A DNA stretch of 64,000 nucleotides from Sutcliffiella horikoshii (GTDB lineage: Bacteria; Bacillota; Bacilli; Bacillales; Bacillaceae_I): assembly GCF_002157855.1 (NCBI RefSeq), contig NZ_CP020880.1, forward strand, positions 1,488,001-1,552,000. Direction: 5' to 3'. Numbering within the stretch: position 1 is the first letter of the stretch; each line of letters starts with the position of its first letter. Positions 26,042 to 35,886 of the stretch are shown here, one piece after another. Below the pieces are notes generated by a model. The model was not told the origin of the DNA. It saw nothing but the letters and a program-made list of their open reading frames with translations, and did no database searches. The position numbers and the translations under genes were made by a program.

Positions 26042-27532
26042 ATGAAAACGAATGTATTATTTTCCAATGTTTCCACATTAAAAGTATACGGTGATTTCCC
26101 ATTATCCGTTTCTAATATTTTTTCTGATTCTAGACAAGTAACGACAGATTCAGTATTTGTTTGTATAAAAGGCTACACAGTGGATGGTCACCGCTACATA
26201 TCTTCAGCAATAGAAAAAGGTGCGAGTGTCATTGTAGTTCAGGATATGCCGGAACAATTGGTGGAAGGAATCTGTTATGTGCATGTTCGAGACACAGAGC
26301 GTGCATTAGGTCAGTTGGCAAATGCATTTTTTGATTTTCCATCCACAAAACTTCGCATTGTCGGGGTTACAGGGACAAATGGAAAAACGACGGTTTCAAG
26401 TGTCATCAATAATGTAATGAGAAAAGAAGGATATAAAACTGGGCTAAGCGGTACTATTGAGATTGATATTGATGGTGAAAAATTTGAAAGTAAAAATACA
26501 ACAAGTGACGTTTTAACGATGCAGCGAATGCTTAAAGATATGGTAGAAGCCGGAGTGACCGATGTGGTAATGGAAGTATCATCGCATGGTCTTGTACTTG
26601 GACGTCTTGCAGGAGTGGAATTCCAAAACGGGGTATTCACTAACCTAACACAAGATCACCTCGACTTTCATGGAACGATGGAAAATTATAAAAATGCCAA
26701 AGGACTGCTTTTTGCACAATTAGGTCAAGACATGCGCAAAGACAAAGCAGCCATATTAAATGTGGACGACGCTGCAACCAAGGACTATGTTCAAATGACA
26801 GGTGCTAGAATCATCACCTACGGAATTAAAAATGAAGCCGATTTTAAAGCGAGAGAGATACAATTTTTTGAAAATAAGACAAGCTTCGTACTTGAAACAA
26901 ATTTTGGTGAATTCGAGTTGGAGATCCCATTTGTTGGAGAGTTTAATGTGTATAACATTTTGTCTGTCATTTGCGTTCTATGGGACAAGGGCATGCCGTT
27001 TGAGCGAATCTTGAACCATTTAAGAGAGACTACACCACCAAGCGGAAGAATGCAGACACTTGAGACTGGTGACAAGCGAAATGTCATCATCGATTATGCC
27101 CATACGGAGGATGCAATTGGCAAAGCGTTGGACAGTATCCGCATGTTTTCTAAACACAAAATTATTTCCATTATCGGCACAGGTGGTGGAAGAGACAAAG
27201 ATAAACGTCCTAAGATGGGCAGAATAGCAACTGAAAAGTCGGAATATGTAATCTTTACTACAGATAATCCGCTGGATGAACCTGGCGAAGAAATAGTCCA
27301 GGGAATGGCTGAAGGGGCCGTACATGAGAACTTTGAATGTATTCCTGATCGCGAACAAGCAATCATCCGAGCAGTTGAGATTGCAGGTGAAGGGGACGTC
27401 ATCCTTATTGCCGGTAAAGGTCATGAAAATTATCAGCTGATTGGAAACGAATCCGTTCCATTTGATGAAAAAGAAATTACGCTTAAAGCAGTAAAAGCCT
27501 TTCCACTAACAGAAACCATTCCTACAACATAG
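26042..27532 (+). CDS. MurE-like UDP-MurNAc tripeptide synthetase (orphan paralog)
   Basis: Mur ligase with all three domains. The N-terminal domain has SDSRQVTTDSVFVCIKG, the ATP loop TGTNGKTT is near residue 116, and the carbamylated lysine region YKNAKGLLF near residue 222. The C-terminal domain follows (PSGRMQTL, IDYAHTEDAI). Length 496 fits MurE. The amino-acid recognition motif reads DNPL, not the DNPR of meso-diaminopimelate enzymes. It is away from the division/cell-wall cluster, and the neighbouring gene encodes a deacetylase lipoprotein. ATG at 26042 is chosen over 25991 because AAGGAAGTGA precedes it. It may add a different residue or act on another substrate. Confidence 0.85.
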   Translation: MKTNVLFSNVSTLKVYGDFPLSVSNIFSDSRQVTTDSVFVCIKGYTVDGHRYISSAIEKGASVIVVQDMPEQLVEGICYVHVRDTERALGQLANAFFDFPSTKLRIVGVTGTNGKTTVSSVINNVMRKEGYKTGLSGTIEIDIDGEKFESKNTTSDVLTMQRMLKDMVEAGVTDVVMEVSSHGLVLGRLAGVEFQNGVFTNLTQDHLDFHGTMENYKNAKGLLFAQLGQDMRKDKAAILNVDDAATKDYVQMTGARIITYGIKNEADFKAREIQFFENKTSFVLETNFGEFELEIPFVGEFNVYNILSVICVLWDKGMPFERILNHLRETTPPSGRMQTLETGDKRNVIIDYAHTEDAIGKALDSIRMFSKHKIISIIGTGGGRDKDKRPKMGRIATEKSEYVIFTTDNPLDEPGEEIVQGMAEGAVHENFECIPDREQAIIRAVEIAGEGDVILIAGKGHENYQLIGNESVPFDEKEITLKAVKAFPLTETIPTT

Positions 27533-27546
27533 AAAAAGGATATAGG

Positions 27547-27607
27547 CTGACTAGAAGATAGGCTCACTTAATTACAAAGTGAGTCTCTCGTCTGGTCATC
27601 TTTTTTT
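27547..27607 (+). terminator. Long terminator hairpin after the MurE-like gene
   Basis: Extended stem GACTAGA...GGCTCACTT with AAGTGAGTC...GTCTGGTC around a short loop, followed by seven T. Confidence 0.88.
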
Positions 27608-27668
27608 GGGAGATTATCGTTATTTCTTTGGAAGTATAAAGTCGAAATATACAGGGGATGGAAGATAA

Positions 27669-28580
27669 ATGGGGAAAAAGTTAGTGGTTTTCATGTCTCT
27701 TCTTTTGGTTACAATGGGGTGTGCATCAAACGTAAATACAAGTGTAACTGAACAGAATAATCATAAGAGCAACGTGGTTCAAGAAGAACCACAAGAAGAA
27801 GTTTCAGCAGAAGAAATAAATGAAAATACAGATAGTGAAAGACTAGAAGTAGACAAACAAAAACAGGAGCTAGAGAATCTCACATTAGAAGTAAATGGAA
27901 AAATGTATGGTGAATCGTCGCAATTTTCCGAGTATGTTACAGGAGTTAAAACAAGGCTTAATACAGAGGAAAAAGTCATAGCCCTCACTTTGGATGCATG
28001 CGGCGGTGAAAATGGAAGCGGATATGATGAAGAATTAATAACCTTCCTAATCGAAAACGACATTAAAGCAGATCTTTTTGTCAATGCTAGGTGGATTGAT
28101 GAACAGTATGAGGCCTTTGTGGAGCTTGCAGCAAACCCCCTTTTCACCATCCAAAATCATGGTACAGAACATAAGCCGCTTTCTGTCACTCCTCGGAGTG
28201 CATGGGGAATCTCGAGTACTTCTTCTCAAGAAGAGATAGTAGATGAAATAATGGAGAATCAAATGAAAATATTTGAGATAACAGGAGAAATCCCGCAATA
28301 TTTTCGCTCGGGAACGGCATTTTATGATGACACAGCCGTCCAAATTGCAGAAGACTTAGGGGTTCAAGTGGTAAACTTTAATGTCATTGGGGATGGTGGC
28401 GCAACTTTTACAAATGAGGAAGTATCGCAGGAAATGTTAAAAGCACAACCAGGTTCCATCGTCATTTTACATATGAACCAACCACAAAGTGAGACTGCAG
28501 AAGGAGTTAAAGATGCAGTGCTGGTATTATTGGAACAGGGTTTTAGTTTTGTTCATTTAAATGAATTTGATTTAGAGTAG
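27669..28580 (+). CDS. Polysaccharide deacetylase family lipoprotein
   Basis: Exported lipoprotein: MGKKLVVFMSLLLVTMGC with lipidation at cysteine 18, followed by an acidic linker. The NodB-type domain starts near residue 102 with IALTLDACGG (catalytic Asp) and has QNHGTEH near residue 160 (metal histidines), then FRSGTAFYDD and IVILHMNQP. Length 303. It probably removes acetyl groups from peptidoglycan or another surface glycan. It is separated from the MurE-like gene by a terminator, so linkage of function is only positional. ATG at 27669 follows GGGGATGGAAG. Confidence 0.9.
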   Translation: MGKKLVVFMSLLLVTMGCASNVNTSVTEQNNHKSNVVQEEPQEEVSAEEINENTDSERLEVDKQKQELENLTLEVNGKMYGESSQFSEYVTGVKTRLNTEEKVIALTLDACGGENGSGYDEELITFLIENDIKADLFVNARWIDEQYEAFVELAANPLFTIQNHGTEHKPLSVTPRSAWGISSTSSQEEIVDEIMENQMKIFEITGEIPQYFRSGTAFYDDTAVQIAEDLGVQVVNFNVIGDGGATFTNEEVSQEMLKAQPGSIVILHMNQPQSETAEGVKDAVLVLLEQGFSFVHLNEFDLE

Positions 28581-28659
28581 ATTACAGTTTTGTAACAAAT
28601 GGTTGGAAATCACATATTGAGAAGACAGAGGGTCACGATAAGGGTGGGAGGTTAGTATC

Positions 28660-28992
28660 GTGGCTTGTATGTTTCATGTGGTATTTTCCATTGTGTTGCT
28701 TTTTAATGTTTCGGCGTGTCAATCGAAAACCAAGGTGGAGAACGCCAATTCCATCATGAATGAAAAAATTATCCAAAAGGAAATAGTGGATGGCATTATA
28801 GATCCGGATAATGAATGGAGGGAAACGTTTAGTTTGTTGACCCTTCAAGGTTATACGAGGTACAACTTGATTTTTATCGGAAATTCAGCGCATTCCAAGA
28901 TGAAGTTTTATATACCTGAATTCAAAAGCAGAGGCTTTCGCTTTTACAGAAGAGGACTAGGACTCGACCTGAACAAAGAACTAGACATTTAG
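28660..28992 (+). CDS. Small lipoprotein of unknown function
   Basis: GTG at 28660 follows GTGGGAGG. The N-terminus is hydrophobic and ends in NVSAC, a lipobox with cysteine at residue 20. The mature part (about 90 residues) is basic and soluble, with SAHSKMKFYIPEF and ending in GLGLDLNKELDI. I do not recognise the family. It lies 80 bp after the deacetylase and upstream of a large repeat cluster. Coding is supported by ribosome binding site plus signal peptide. Confidence 0.65.
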   Translation: MACMFHVVFSIVLLFNVSACQSKTKVENANSIMNEKIIQKEIVDGIIDPDNEWRETFSLLTLQGYTRYNLIFIGNSAHSKMKFYIPEFKSRGFRFYRRGLGLDLNKELDI

Positions 28993-29032
28993 GTGAATAA
29001 CGATTGTCCTTTTATAGCATAAAACAATAGTT

Positions 29033-29541
29033 AGTGGTTAATCGTCGCTGTTCCTTTCCGCAAATGGCTTCGCTTTCCGCGGGACGGTGCTTGAGCCTCC
29101 TCACATCGCTTTTGGCCACTGAAAAAGTCTTTGATGTTAGATTTTTTTAAGACACCGCTGTTAATTTCCGCAAACGGCTTCGCTTTCCACGGGGCGACCT
29201 TGAGCCTCCTCGGCTACGCCCTGCGGGGTCTCAACATTGTCGCTACTCCCCCGTAGGAGTCTTCGCCTATTGCTCCAATCAACAGCTATAAATTATCCAA
29301 AAGATTGGTTACTAGGTTTTTCAGTGGCCTCCAACGCTTCAGGGGTCTCAACCTACCGTTACTCCCCCGCTGGAGTCTAAGCCATTTGCTCCAACTAAGC
29401 GATGCCTACATGCTTATTCAGTTAACTAGGGTTCGTATTGTTTTCGAACCATTAGATAAATGAAGCCACCTTGTTGATTGTAGTGGAAGGCGCGTAGACG
29501 CCCGCAGGCAAGCGAAGCGCCTGGAACGGAAATCAACTGGA
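29033..29541. repeat. Nested cluster of dispersed repeats (inverted composite, damaged)
   Basis: A forward B arm (29043-29111) is split and resumes at 29332-29396. It then continues into a linker read in reverse (ATGCTTATTCAGTTAACT near 29411-29428) and a reverse A arm at 29466-29537 that lacks about 60 bp of its interior. This is the reverse complement of the A-linker-B composites elsewhere. The split is caused by the element annotated at 29112-29331, which carries another complete B-type arm (29154-29289). Confidence 0.85.
29112..29331. mobile_element. 220-bp inverted-repeat insertion carrying a repeat-family copy
   Basis: The ends are a 13-bp perfect inverted repeat, GGCCACTGAAAAA at 29114-29126 and TTTTTCAGTGGCC at 29317-29329. 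Flanks CATCGCTT (29104-29111) and CAACGCTT (29332-29339) look like an 8-bp target duplication with one mismatch. Removing the element and one flank restores the arm sequence seen at 7.7 and 60.7 kb (CTCACAACGCTTCAGG). No transposase is encoded, so it is MITE-like and must have been mobilised in trans. Confidence 0.8.
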
Positions 29542-29562
29542 TCTTATAGTTTTATATCATTC

Positions 29563-29597
29563 AAAAAAGACTGCCCGATATGGACAGTCTTTTTTTA
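29563..29597 (-). terminator. Terminator of clpE
   Basis: AAAAAAGACTG, ten-base loop, CAGTCTTTTTTT, just after the clpE stop on the minus strand. It is symmetrical enough to act on both strands. Confidence 0.88.
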
Positions 29598-29599
29598 GG

Positions 29600-31735
29600 T
29601 TATTTACCGTTTACGCCGATTTGGTTATCTGTAACATCTACATGGATGGTCGCAAGAGCCTCGCCATCCAATAGCAGGTCTGTAATGGGATCTTCGATAT
29701 GCTCTTGAATAATTCTGCGTAATGGTCTTGCACCAAATGCCGGGTTATAACCAAGCTCAATCAGTTTTTCTTTTGCCGCTTCTGAAATTGTAAGTTCACA
29801 ATCACGTTCTTGGCTCAGCATTACGGATAACTCCCCAATCATAATATCCACAATCGCCAATAAGTGATCTTTTTGTAACTGGGAGAACTCGATGATACTA
29901 TCAAAACGGTTTAAAAATTCAGGTTTGAAGTAATTGGATAAGCTTTCGATAACGGATCCCGTTTGAGGCAAGTTCTGTTTTTCAAAGCCTACGGAGATTT
30001 TCTTATCCATCACACCTGCATTACTTGTCATGATGATAACCGTATCTTTGAAACTTACGGTTCTTCCTTGACTGTCCGTAAGTCTTCCATCTTCCATCAC
30101 TTGCAAGAACAGATGGAGAACGTCCGGATGAGCTTTTTCCATCTCATCCAGCAAAATAATGCTGTAAGGGTTTCTTCTCACTTTTTCTGTTAGTTGTCCC
30201 GCTTCTTCGTGCCCGACATAGCCAGGAGGGGAACCGATTAGCTTGGAAACTGCGTGCTTCTCCATATACTCACTCATATCAAAGCGGATATAAGCATCTT
30301 TCGTTCCAAAGAGCTCTTCAGCCAGTGATTTGGTCAATTCGGTTTTACCTACCCCTGTAGGACCAACAAATAAGAATGCACCGATTGGACGCTCTTTTCT
30401 TTTCAAGCCAGCACGGCTTCTGCGGATCGCTTTTGCAATTTTGTTAACAGCTTCTTCTTGACCAATGACTTTTTGGTTCAGGTTTGTTGCAAGGTTTTTA
30501 AGCTTTGCCTGTTCATCCGCCTGCAGTTTACCAACTGGTATTCCTGACATCTCTTCCATGATGAGTTGAATGTCTTCCAATGTCACCTGACCACGCACAG
30601 CATCCGTTTGATCGTTGGAATTTCTTTTTTCTTCAAGCTCTTCCTCTTCGTCTCTTAATTTGGCAGCAGTTTCGTAATCCTCCTTCGATAATGCGGCCTT
30701 TTTTTCTTCCTCAATTTGAGTCAGACGAGCATCAATCTGCTCCAAGTCAATCGTATTTAGCGTTAGATTTTTTCTAGAACCTGCTTCATCTAAAAGATCG
30801 ATTGCTTTGTCTGGTAGGAAACGATCTTGAATGTAGCGGTGTGATAATTCTACGCATGCCTTAATGGCATCTTCAGAATAAGAAACTTGGTGATATTCCT
30901 CATATTTTGATTGAATACCTTTGATGATTTTTAATGCCTCATCCGTAGAAGGCTCTTTCACAGTTACCGGCTGAAAACGGCGTTCAAGTGCGGCATCTTT
31001 TTCAATTTGACGGTATTCTTTTAAAGTCGTTGCCCCGACCAATTGGAGTTCGCCACGTGCCAATGCAGGTTTTAAAATGTTACCAGCATCCATAGAACCT
31101 TCTGCAGAGCCGGCACCAACTATAAGGTGAAGTTCATCTACAAATAATATGACGTTCTTTCTTTTTTGTAGCTCTGCAATTACTTGTTTAAGACGTTCTT
31201 CAAATTGACCGCGAATACCTGTGTTTGCGACAAGGGAGGCTACATCAAGCAAATAAATTTCCTTGTTTTTTAATTTGGAAGGGACATCGCTTTCAACAAT
31301 TTTCAAAGCTAGTCCTTCCACGATGGCAGTTTTACCTACACCTGGTTCCCCGATCAAAACAGGGTTGTTTTTATTTCTTCTATTTAGAATTTCAATTACA
31401 CGTTTAATTTCTTTATCACGGCCAATGACAGGATCAATAAGCCCTGTTTTGGCAATGTTGGTTATATTTTTACCTAGCTCATCAAGAATGCTTTCACCTT
31501 TTTTGCTTCCTATTGGTGGGTTTTGCGCTTTCCCGTTTATGTGGCCTTCCTCATTAGGGGAGCCATTTCCAAAAGGGAAGTCAGAGAAAAAACCGTTTGG
31601 AGTCGGTGATGTCATTTGTGCTCTTACTTCCTCAAAGCAGGAAGAGCATAAGACAAGTTGTGTCTGCTCGTTATTAGAGCGAAATTTAAATTGAATGGTT
31701 GCGTTATTTACTTCACATTTTTGACATTTCATCAT
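29600..31735 (-). CDS. clpE: ATP-dependent Clp protease ATP-binding subunit ClpE
   Basis: HSP100/Clp unfoldase that feeds ClpP. The N-terminal zinc finger (CQKC and CSSC, residues 4-33) distinguishes ClpE from ClpC. AAA1 has GEPGVGKT near residue 112 and [13 protein letters not shown] coiled coil ([18 protein letters not shown]) lies near residue 360. AAA2 has GPTGVGKT near residue 460 and [11 protein letters not shown]. The sensor-2 region [11 protein letters not shown] closes the protein. Length 711. ATG at 31735 follows GAGGAGGTAGC. Two CtsR-type operators precede it. Product acts on heat-denatured proteins, including CtsR in B. subtilis. Confidence 0.97.
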   Translation of the reverse strand: MMKCQKCEVNNATIQFKFRSNNEQTQLVLCSSCFEEVRAQMTSPTPNGFFSDFPFGNGSPNEEGHINGKAQNPPIGSKKGESILDELGKNITNIAKTGLIDPVIGRDKEIKRVIEILNRRNKNNPVLIGEPGVGKTAIVEGLALKIVESDVPSKLKNKEIYLLDVASLVANTGIRGQFEERLKQVIAELQKRKNVILFVDELHLIVGAGSAEGSMDAGNILKPALARGELQLVGATTLKEYRQIEKDAALERRFQPVTVKEPSTDEALKIIKGIQSKYEEYHQVSYSEDAIKACVELSHRYIQDRFLPDKAIDLLDEAGSRKNLTLNTIDLEQIDARLTQIEEEKKAALSKEDYETAAKLRDEEEELEEKRNSNDQTDAVRGQVTLEDIQLIMEEMSGIPVGKLQADEQAKLKNLATNLNQKVIGQEEAVNKIAKAIRRSRAGLKRKERPIGAFLFVGPTGVGKTELTKSLAEELFGTKDAYIRFDMSEYMEKHAVSKLIGSPPGYVGHEEAGQLTEKVRRNPYSIILLDEMEKAHPDVLHLFLQVMEDGRLTDSQGRTVSFKDTVIIMTSNAGVMDKKISVGFEKQNLPQTGSVIESLSNYFKPEFLNRFDSIIEFSQLQKDHLLAIVDIMIGELSVMLSQERDCELTISEAAKEKLIELGYNPAFGARPLRRIIQEHIEDPITDLLLDGEALATIHVDVTDNQIGVNGK

Positions 31736-31807
31736 TCTGCTACCTCCTCATATTGGTGTGAGATGCTCCATTGTTTTGAAAGGGAAACATGTCACCTTTG
31801 ATAAAAG

Positions 31808-31871
31808 TTTGACTTATTTTGACCTTTGTAGGTTGTATGGATATTATACTTTGACCTTTTTTGACTTTCAA
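31808..31871 (-). promoter_or_regulatory. clpE promoter with two CtsR operators
   Basis: On the minus strand, TTGAAA (31871-31866), a 17-base spacer and TATAAT (31848-31843) form a sigma-A promoter. Operator one, AGTCAAA-N3-GGTCAAA (31866-31850), fills the spacer. Operator two, GGTCAAA-N3-AGTCAAA (31824-31808), lies downstream of the -10. Both match the CtsR heptad direct repeat. Confidence 0.93.
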
Positions 31872-31934
31872 GTAGTTTGCTTTCAGGAATTTAGTGGAAG
31901 CAGAAAGTTATGTTGAAAAGTTCAGAATATTGTA

Positions 31935-31964
31935 TTGACTTTAGTGCTTTCCAGTTGCTATAAT
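31935..31964 (+). promoter_or_regulatory. Promoter of the metY-metX-hom operon
   Basis: TTGACT at 31935-31940 and TATAAT at 31959-31964 with an 18-base spacer, about 90 bases before the S-box P1 stem. Confidence 0.7.
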
Positions 31965-32051
31965 TGCAAAAAGTTTTAGTAATAATTATTTCTCTTTAGA
32001 AATATCGTAGATTATATAACTATTATGTTTTAACGTATTAACCAACTAAAT

Positions 32052-32212
32052 AACTCTTATCCAGAGTGACTGAGGGATCAGGCCCGATGAAGTCCGGCAA
32101 CCTTCAAGAATTTAATTTCTTGAGTTGGTGCTAATTCCTGCAGGCGAAGTAGCCTGAGAGATAAGAGGAGGATTTTTAAACCTCTTCTTAGGAAGGGGTT
32201 TTTATTTTGTTG
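32052..32212 (+). ncRNA. SAM-I (S-box) riboswitch with terminator, controls metY-metX-hom
   Basis: P1 5' strand CTCTTATCCAGAG starts at 32054. GGCCCGATGAAGTCCGGCAACC and GGTGCTAATTCC follow, and the 3' P1 strand GATAAGAG ends at 32167. The terminator (AACCTCTTC, short loop, GAAGGGGTT, T-run) is at 32179-32210. Third S-box in the window. Confidence 0.97.
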
Positions 32213-32238
32213 AAAATAGAAAATTGGAGGAATGTAGG

Positions 32239-33558
32239 ATGACAAAACCAAATTATGATGTGGAAACAGTATTATTGCACGGAGGACAAACGCCAGACCC
32301 GACAACAGGTTCAAGGGCAGTCCCTATTTATCAAACAACCTCCTATGTTTTTGACAACACGGATCACGCTCAAAATCTTTTCGCGTTAAATGAATTTGGC
32401 AATATATATACTAGAATCATGAATCCGACTGTAGATGTGTTAGAAAAAAGACTGGCTCTTTTAGAAGGAGGGGCAGCTGCTGTTGCGACAAGCTCTGGAA
32501 TGTCAGCAATAGCGTTTGCCATTTTAAATATTGCGCATGCTGGAGATGAAATTGTTGCAGCGGAAAATTTATATGGGGGCACCTATAATCTTTTTGCTGT
32601 AACACTGCCTAAGTATGGAATTAAGGTGAAATTCGTAGATGCAACAGACCCTGAGAATTTCCGCAATGCCATTACACCGAAAACGAAAGCGATATTCGGT
32701 GAGATTATTGGAAACCCGAGCTTACGCGTACTGGATGTAGAGGCAGTAGCAAAGGTCGCTCATGATAACTATATTCCGTTGATCATTGACAACACCTTTG
32801 CTTCCCCTTACCTTTGCAATCCTATCAAGTGGGGAGCAGACATCGTTGTTCACTCTGCCACTAAATGGATTGGCGGACATGGAACAACCATTGGCGGTGT
32901 AGTGGTGGATGGGGGGAACTTTAACTGGGACCATCCAAACTTCCCTGGATTCACAGAGCCGGATGAGAGCTACAACGGAATCAAGTATGCACAGACTTTT
33001 GGGAATCTTGCATTCGCTGTTAAGCTAAGAGTCCAACTATTAAGAGACTTTGGAGCGTGCTTAAGTCCTCAGAATGCATTCTTACTTTTACAGGGACTTG
33101 AAACCTTGCATTTACGAGTGGAAAAGCATAACGAGAATGCCTTGGAATTAGCAAAGTACCTAGAAGACCACCCTGCAGTAGAGTGGGTATCATATCCTGG
33201 ACTACCAAATCACCCGGCACATACACTTGCCAGAAAATATTTGGGTAAAGGTAATGGATCCATTGTAAACTTCGGAATTAAAGGTGGGAGAGATGCAGGG
33301 AGAAAGGCGATTGACAGCATTAAACTTTGGTCCCATGTGGCAAATGTAGGGGATGCAAAATCTTTGATTATTCACCCGGCTTCCACCACACATCAGCAGC
33401 TATCGGGTGACGACTTAATCAAGTCCGGTGTAACGGAAGATCTGATTCGCTTATCTGTCGGAATTGAATCACTAAAGGATCTGAAACATGATTTAGATCA
33501 AGCACTTTTCGTTGCTACCGGAAAATCCAAACAAGCTGCAGTCAGTCAAAACATATAG
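32239..33558 (+). CDS. metY: O-acetylhomoserine sulfhydrylase (O-acetylhomoserine aminocarboxypropyltransferase)
   Basis: Cys/Met metabolism PLP enzyme that uses sulfide and O-acetylhomoserine to make homocysteine. Blocks: [10 protein letters not shown] near residue 32, the PLP lysine in [16 protein letters not shown] near residue 210, and the FGIKGG insertion typical of the long MetY type. Length 439 from ATG at 32239, which follows TTGGAGG; the five-residue extension from 32224 is not needed. First gene after the S-box. Substrate is made by the following metX. Confidence 0.95.
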   Translation: MTKPNYDVETVLLHGGQTPDPTTGSRAVPIYQTTSYVFDNTDHAQNLFALNEFGNIYTRIMNPTVDVLEKRLALLEGGAAAVATSSGMSAIAFAILNIAHAGDEIVAAENLYGGTYNLFAVTLPKYGIKVKFVDATDPENFRNAITPKTKAIFGEIIGNPSLRVLDVEAVAKVAHDNYIPLIIDNTFASPYLCNPIKWGADIVVHSATKWIGGHGTTIGGVVVDGGNFNWDHPNFPGFTEPDESYNGIKYAQTFGNLAFAVKLRVQLLRDFGACLSPQNAFLLLQGLETLHLRVEKHNENALELAKYLEDHPAVEWVSYPGLPNHPAHTLARKYLGKGNGSIVNFGIKGGRDAGRKAIDSIKLWSHVANVGDAKSLIIHPASTTHQQLSGDDLIKSGVTEDLIRLSVGIESLKDLKHDLDQALFVATGKSKQAAVSQNI

Positions 33559-33574
33559 AAATGAGTGGGCATTT

Positions 33575-34657
33575 GTGAGCTGTCAAACGGAACATACCAA
33601 TAAGGTATCGATCGGAACGCTGCTTTTAGAAAACGGAAAAAAACTCCCTGATGTGGAGATAGCATATGAAAGAAAAGGAAATCCAACGGGTGAAGTGATT
33701 GTCATATGCCATGCTCTATCAGGAAATCAGGTTTCTGTCGGTTCAAAAGAAAACCCTGGTTGGTGGAATGAATTTATCGGACCTGATTTATATATCGACA
33801 CGAACAGGTACCAAGTTATTACGTTGAATGTTCTTGGCGGTTGTAGTGGCAGTACAGGGCCGATAAGCATAAACCCTGAGACAAATAGAAAGTACGGCGC
33901 AGCCTTTCCTACCGTGACAATCAGAGATATGGTGCATTCTCAGTTTAAAGCCTTGCGAAAGTTAGGAATTGATCGTGTTAAGGCTATTATCGGGGGATCG
34001 CTCGGTGGAATGCAGGTGCTTGAATGGGGACATTTGTATCCTAACTTCACAGAAATCCTCATCCCAATGGCGGTGACCCCTTATTTTACAGACTATGCCT
34101 TGGCATACAATTCAATTGGCCGGCATGCGATAAAATCAGATCCTCTGTGGGATAACGGAAACTATCCTGATGGGACTCTTATTAAAGGGATGGAGATAGC
34201 GAGAATGGTAGGGTTGGTCACATACCGCTCGGAAGGCTTATTTAATGACCGGTTTAACAGGGAAAGGAAAGAAGGAGTTGATATAGAATATCAGGTTGAC
34301 TCCTATTTAAAATACCAAGGCCAGAAATTTTCTAAACGTTTTGATGCAAACAGCTATCTTATTCTTCTTCAGGCAATGGATCAATTTGATCTAGGGTTTG
34401 AAAGAGGAGGATGGGAAAAAGCGCTTGAGAAAGTGAAAGCAAAAGTTTGTATGCTCAGTTTTTCCGGGGATCTTCTTTACCCACCAACTTTAGCAGAGGC
34501 ATTTTTTAAAGAACTAAAAAAACGCAATAAAAATGCGGCCTATGTACAAGTTGAAACTAGGTTCGGGCATGACGGGTTTCTTGTGGAATTTGAAAAATGG
34601 GGACATCATGTCAAAAACATATTAGAGAAAAAGGAAGTGACAGAATGTCTCATTTAA
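33575..34657 (+). CDS. metX: Homoserine O-acetyltransferase
   Basis: Alpha/beta hydrolase-fold acyltransferase that acetylates homoserine. The nucleophile elbow GGSLGGMQ is near residue 146, the catalytic Asp in SFSGDLLYPP near residue 298 and the His in RFGHDGFL near residue 332. CHALSGN near residue 50 forms the oxyanion region. The frame is open from TTG at 33512, inside metY, but GTG at 33575 (giving MSCQTEHTNK) lies 16 bases after the metY stop and has a GAGTGGG-like site. The start is therefore uncertain. Length is 360 with the later start. Its 3' end overlaps hom by 13 bp. Confidence 0.93.
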   Translation: MSCQTEHTNKVSIGTLLLENGKKLPDVEIAYERKGNPTGEVIVICHALSGNQVSVGSKENPGWWNEFIGPDLYIDTNRYQVITLNVLGGCSGSTGPISINPETNRKYGAAFPTVTIRDMVHSQFKALRKLGIDRVKAIIGGSLGGMQVLEWGHLYPNFTEILIPMAVTPYFTDYALAYNSIGRHAIKSDPLWDNGNYPDGTLIKGMEIARMVGLVTYRSEGLFNDRFNRERKEGVDIEYQVDSYLKYQGQKFSKRFDANSYLILLQAMDQFDLGFERGGWEKALEKVKAKVCMLSFSGDLLYPPTLAEAFFKELKKRNKNAAYVQVETRFGHDGFLVEFEKWGHHVKNILEKKEVTECLI

Positions 34658-35850
34658 ATATTGCCATCCTAGGGTTTGGTACAGTAGGCAAAGGCGTTCA
34701 TTATTCCATTAAATCTCACCAAGCAAGGTTAGAACAGGTATTGGGGAAAAGTGTGAATGTGGTGGCAATCCTTGTGAAGAATCTAGAGAAACATGAACAA
34801 TCTCGTGAGGATGGAGTTTTACTTACGACAAACTTCGAAGAAATTTTGAATATTGGGGAACTGGATGTAATAGTAGATGCTATTGTGGGCTGTGAGCCGG
34901 GACACACCTATTTAACACAGGCATTGGAAAAAGGAATTCATGTGGTGACTGCGAACAAGGAAATGTTTGCTCATCATGGAGAGGAACTTCTTGCCCTAGC
35001 CAAAAAGAATGATGTTACGGTAGGGTTTGAGGCAACAGTAGCTGGTGGTGTACCTGTAATACAAACCTTGAGGCAACTTTTGCAGGTGAATCGTGTTCGA
35101 AAAGTTGAAGGTATCTTAAATGGAACGTCCAACTTTATCTTATCAAGCATGAGAAAAGATGGTCATACTTTTGAAAAAACCTTACGAGCTGCACAAGAAA
35201 ACGGTTATGCAGAAGCAGATCCATCTAATGACATTGAGGGGTATGATGCCTATTACAAGGGTGTTGTATTGAGTCAGCTTATCTTTGGGGAAAAACCAGA
35301 GGAGCAGTCAACCATACGCAAGGGTATTACAGACATTACTGCAGACTATGTGGAAAGTGCGGATGAACTTGGATTACGCTTCAGGCATATTGTTACGTTA
35401 TTTAAAGGACAAAAAGGAGTTCAGTGTAAGGTGGAGCCGGTGTTGATTTCTACTGAACACCCATTTTATCAGGTCGATGGAGTGCAAAATGCGGTTTCCA
35501 TAGAGACTGATCTTGTTGGTAATGTTCAACTGCAAGGACCTGGAGCGGGTATGTACCCAACAGCTAGTGCTATTTTAGAAGACATTATCCAGATTAGTCG
35601 CCCTGTTAACTCAGAGCCAGCTTACGTAGTGTATCAGGAGGAAGCTGCAAACTCTTCTAAGTGGGTACTTTTTAATAAGAATAAAAAATTAGAAGTTCCT
35701 TATGATATCAAAGTTTTAGCTCGTCTATCTGATAGAGCGGCTGTCGTTGAAACAGAAGAAGTGGAAAGGATTCTTTTAGAAAACCCATTGCTGGCCTACT
35801 TTGAACTTAAAGGTAATTATCAACATAGGGTTGAAAAAGTTAACGTATAA
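34645..35850 (+). CDS. hom: Homoserine dehydrogenase
   Basis: NAD(P)-dependent reductase from aspartate semialdehyde to homoserine. Rossmann motif LGFGTVGKGV at the N-terminus. The catalytic lysines lie within the conserved block GILNGTSNFIL and PSNDIEGYDAYYK near residue 195. A short C-terminal tail replaces a full ACT domain; length 401. ATG at 34645 follows GAAGGAAGTGA inside metX. As third gene of an S-box operon, this copy appears dedicated to methionine synthesis; a second hom elsewhere, with thrC and thrB, would be expected but is not visible here. Confidence 0.95.
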   Translation: MSHLNIAILGFGTVGKGVHYSIKSHQARLEQVLGKSVNVVAILVKNLEKHEQSREDGVLLTTNFEEILNIGELDVIVDAIVGCEPGHTYLTQALEKGIHVVTANKEMFAHHGEELLALAKKNDVTVGFEATVAGGVPVIQTLRQLLQVNRVRKVEGILNGTSNFILSSMRKDGHTFEKTLRAAQENGYAEADPSNDIEGYDAYYKGVVLSQLIFGEKPEEQSTIRKGITDITADYVESADELGLRFRHIVTLFKGQKGVQCKVEPVLISTEHPFYQVDGVQNAVSIETDLVGNVQLQGPGAGMYPTASAILEDIIQISRPVNSEPAYVVYQEEAANSSKWVLFNKNKKLEVPYDIKVLARLSDRAAVVETEEVERILLENPLLAYFELKGNYQHRVEKVNV

Positions 35851-35886
35851 TCTAATAGCTCGTACAATTCTCTCTTCTTTCTTTCC

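Noticed and set aside
29112-29331. Complete insertion sequence
   Set aside because: Only 220 bp and no transposase frame, so it was called a MITE-like element.
33512-33574. Longer metX start at TTG 33512
   Set aside because: It lies within metY with no ribosome binding site; kept only as an alternative in the metX entry.
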